Part shown: positions 63,204 to 64,000 of the stretch, in pieces
How the letters are laid out: each line of letters starts with the position of its first letter
How positions within the stretch are numbered: position 1 is the stretch's first letter
NCBI RefSeq assembly: GCF_014643515.1
Contig: NZ_BMJP01000006.1
Location: 1-64,000 of the forward strand
DNA: 64,000 nt
From: Sphingomonas prati
Lineage (GTDB): Bacteria > Pseudomonadota > Alphaproteobacteria > Sphingomonadales > Sphingomonadaceae
Direction: 5' to 3'
Notes under the pieces: generated by a model
Database searches by the model: none
What the model saw: the letters and a program-made list of their open reading frames with translations, nothing else
What the model was told of the DNA's origin: nothing
Program-made: the position numbers and the translations under genes

Positions 63204-64000
63204 ATGCATGATCTTCTGTCGTTCGACGACGCCTACACCGATGGCGATATCGACACGAACCGCTCCGATGGCCCCACGCTCGGCGCCATCGTCGACCAGC
63301 GTTATTCGCGGCGCCAGACCATGGTCGGCGGCGTCTCCGCCATGACGCTCGCGGCGTTCGGAACCACGTTGCTCAGCGGCTGTGGTTCGGATGCGGAGGA
63401 TAACACGCCCCCGACGGTCACCGCTGGCCAGAACGCGGCCACCACGTCGGGCAAGCTGGTCAGCATGACCGCCACCGCCACCGACGCCGGCGGCAGCATC
63501 GCCGGCACCGTCTGGACGCAGGTTTCGGGGCCCACGGTCACGCTCACCAACGCCGGCACGCTCAACGCCAGCTTCATCGCGCCGGCCGTCGCCACCGCGA
63601 CGCCTCTGGTGTTCCGCATGACCGCGACCGACAATTTCGGCGCGACCGCCACCGCGGACAGCACGATCACCGTCGCGCCTGCCACGCTCGATTTCACTGC
63701 CGTCCCGAAATCGCTCGCCGATGTCGTCGCCGTCCCGGCCGGTTACACCGTCACCGTGCTTTATCGTCTCGGCGATCCGATCAACGCGGCGACCGGCGCC
63801 TATGCCAATGACGGCACGGACAGCACCTTCTCCGCCCGCGCCGGCGATCATCATGACGGCATGTCCTATTTCGGCCTGCTGACCGGCGCCAGCACGCCCG
63901 ACGCCGCGAACAGCGCGCGCGGCCTGCTGGTCATGAACCACGAGAACATCAGCGCCGCCTATCTGCACCCGACCGGCCAGACTCTGGTCAACAACGCCCG
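63204..64000 (+). CDS. PhoX-family phosphatase, N-terminal part (cut by window edge)
   Basis: The open frame runs from ATG 63204, with GGGGG nine bases before, to the window edge (265 codons). It begins with a Tat signal (YSRRQTMVGGVSAMTLAAFGTTLLSGC), where the Cys may be lipidated. A PKD-like domain follows (VWTQVSGPTVTLTNAGTLNASFIAPAV, about residues 85-160). The PhoX/DUF839 start then appears: FTAVPKSLADVVAVPAGYTVTVLYRLGDPIN and MSYFGLL, VMNHENISAAYL with the characteristic NHEN. PhoX enzymes are Ca/Fe-dependent phosphomonoesterases exported by Tat; the domain between signal and catalytic part is unusual. Confidence 0.82.
   Translation, partial: MHDLLSFDDAYTDGDIDTNRSDGPTLGAIVDQRYSRRQTMVGGVSAMTLAAFGTTLLSGCGSDAEDNTPPTVTAGQNAATTSGKLVSMTATATDAGGSIAGTVWTQVSGPTVTLTNAGTLNASFIAPAVATATPLVFRMTATDNFGATATADSTITVAPATLDFTAVPKSLADVVAVPAGYTVTVLYRLGDPINAATGAYANDGTDSTFSARAGDHHDGMSYFGLLTGASTPDAANSARGLLVMNHENISAAYLHPTGQTLVNNA

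Overview
The window looks like a chromosomal segment of a Sphingomonas-type alphaproteobacterium (Sphingomonadales). It has very high GC with C-rich third codon positions and many ATGA/GTGA translationally coupled genes. It carries sphingomonad housekeeping genes (ubiE-ubiB, metZ-apaG, recO-leuB, thrC), a TonB-dependent receptor, and families of short inverted repeats between genes. Most genes are ordinary core functions; the accessory part is roughly 29.6-52.6 kb.

Left part (1-29.5 kb): a cut polyprenyl synthetase; chorismate mutase coupled to a class-A beta-lactamase-like serine hydrolase; metZ-apaG-LysR (each overlapping the next) divergent from glutathione peroxidase; a UGT-type glycosyltransferase; a 53-residue four-Cys protein; recO-leuB divergent from ubiE-ubiB; a KDG-type sugar kinase; a class-C serine hydrolase with an M20 amidohydrolase; an SH3 protein with an FMN reductase; a glycine-zipper protein with an EcfG-like promoter and a clear terminator; a nitronate-monooxygenase-like enzyme with a class I amidotransferase; selO-astD; a haloperoxidase-type hydrolase; MFS-cysK; a CitE-like lyase; and an RNase H-fold-like protein. 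tRNA-Thr(UGU) at 29.5 kb closes this section.

Middle part (29.6-52.6 kb): a coupled four-gene glycan operon (GT2-GT4-pyruvyl transferase-GT2); a repeat-bearing lipoprotein; and an Lrp/AsnC regulator with an upstream palindrome, followed by a TonB-dependent receptor and two tandem AbgB-like exported M20 enzymes. Next comes a compact CS1/alpha-type chaperone-usher pilus operon (two pilins, usher, chaperone). After that lie a zinc alcohol dehydrogenase with a small membrane-anchored partner, a TetR regulator with its own palindrome coupled to a DUF422/carotenoid-type membrane protein, and a Hint-domain gene broken by a one-base frameshift.

Right part (52.8-64 kb): divergent mntR/mntH around a palindromic operator, outer-membrane phospholipase A, a DUF488 protein, a Gfo/Idh/MocA oxidoreductase, two small proteins, a coiled-coil protein, thrC, an APC permease, a TonB-like protein, and the N-terminal part of a PhoX-type phosphatase with a PKD-like insert and a possible Pho box.

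The most system-like units are the Lrp-receptor-twin M20 locus, the minimal pilus operon in which one pilin appears to lack a donor strand, and two candidate general-stress (EcfG) promoters. All functional statements rest on reading motifs by eye; no database search was run.
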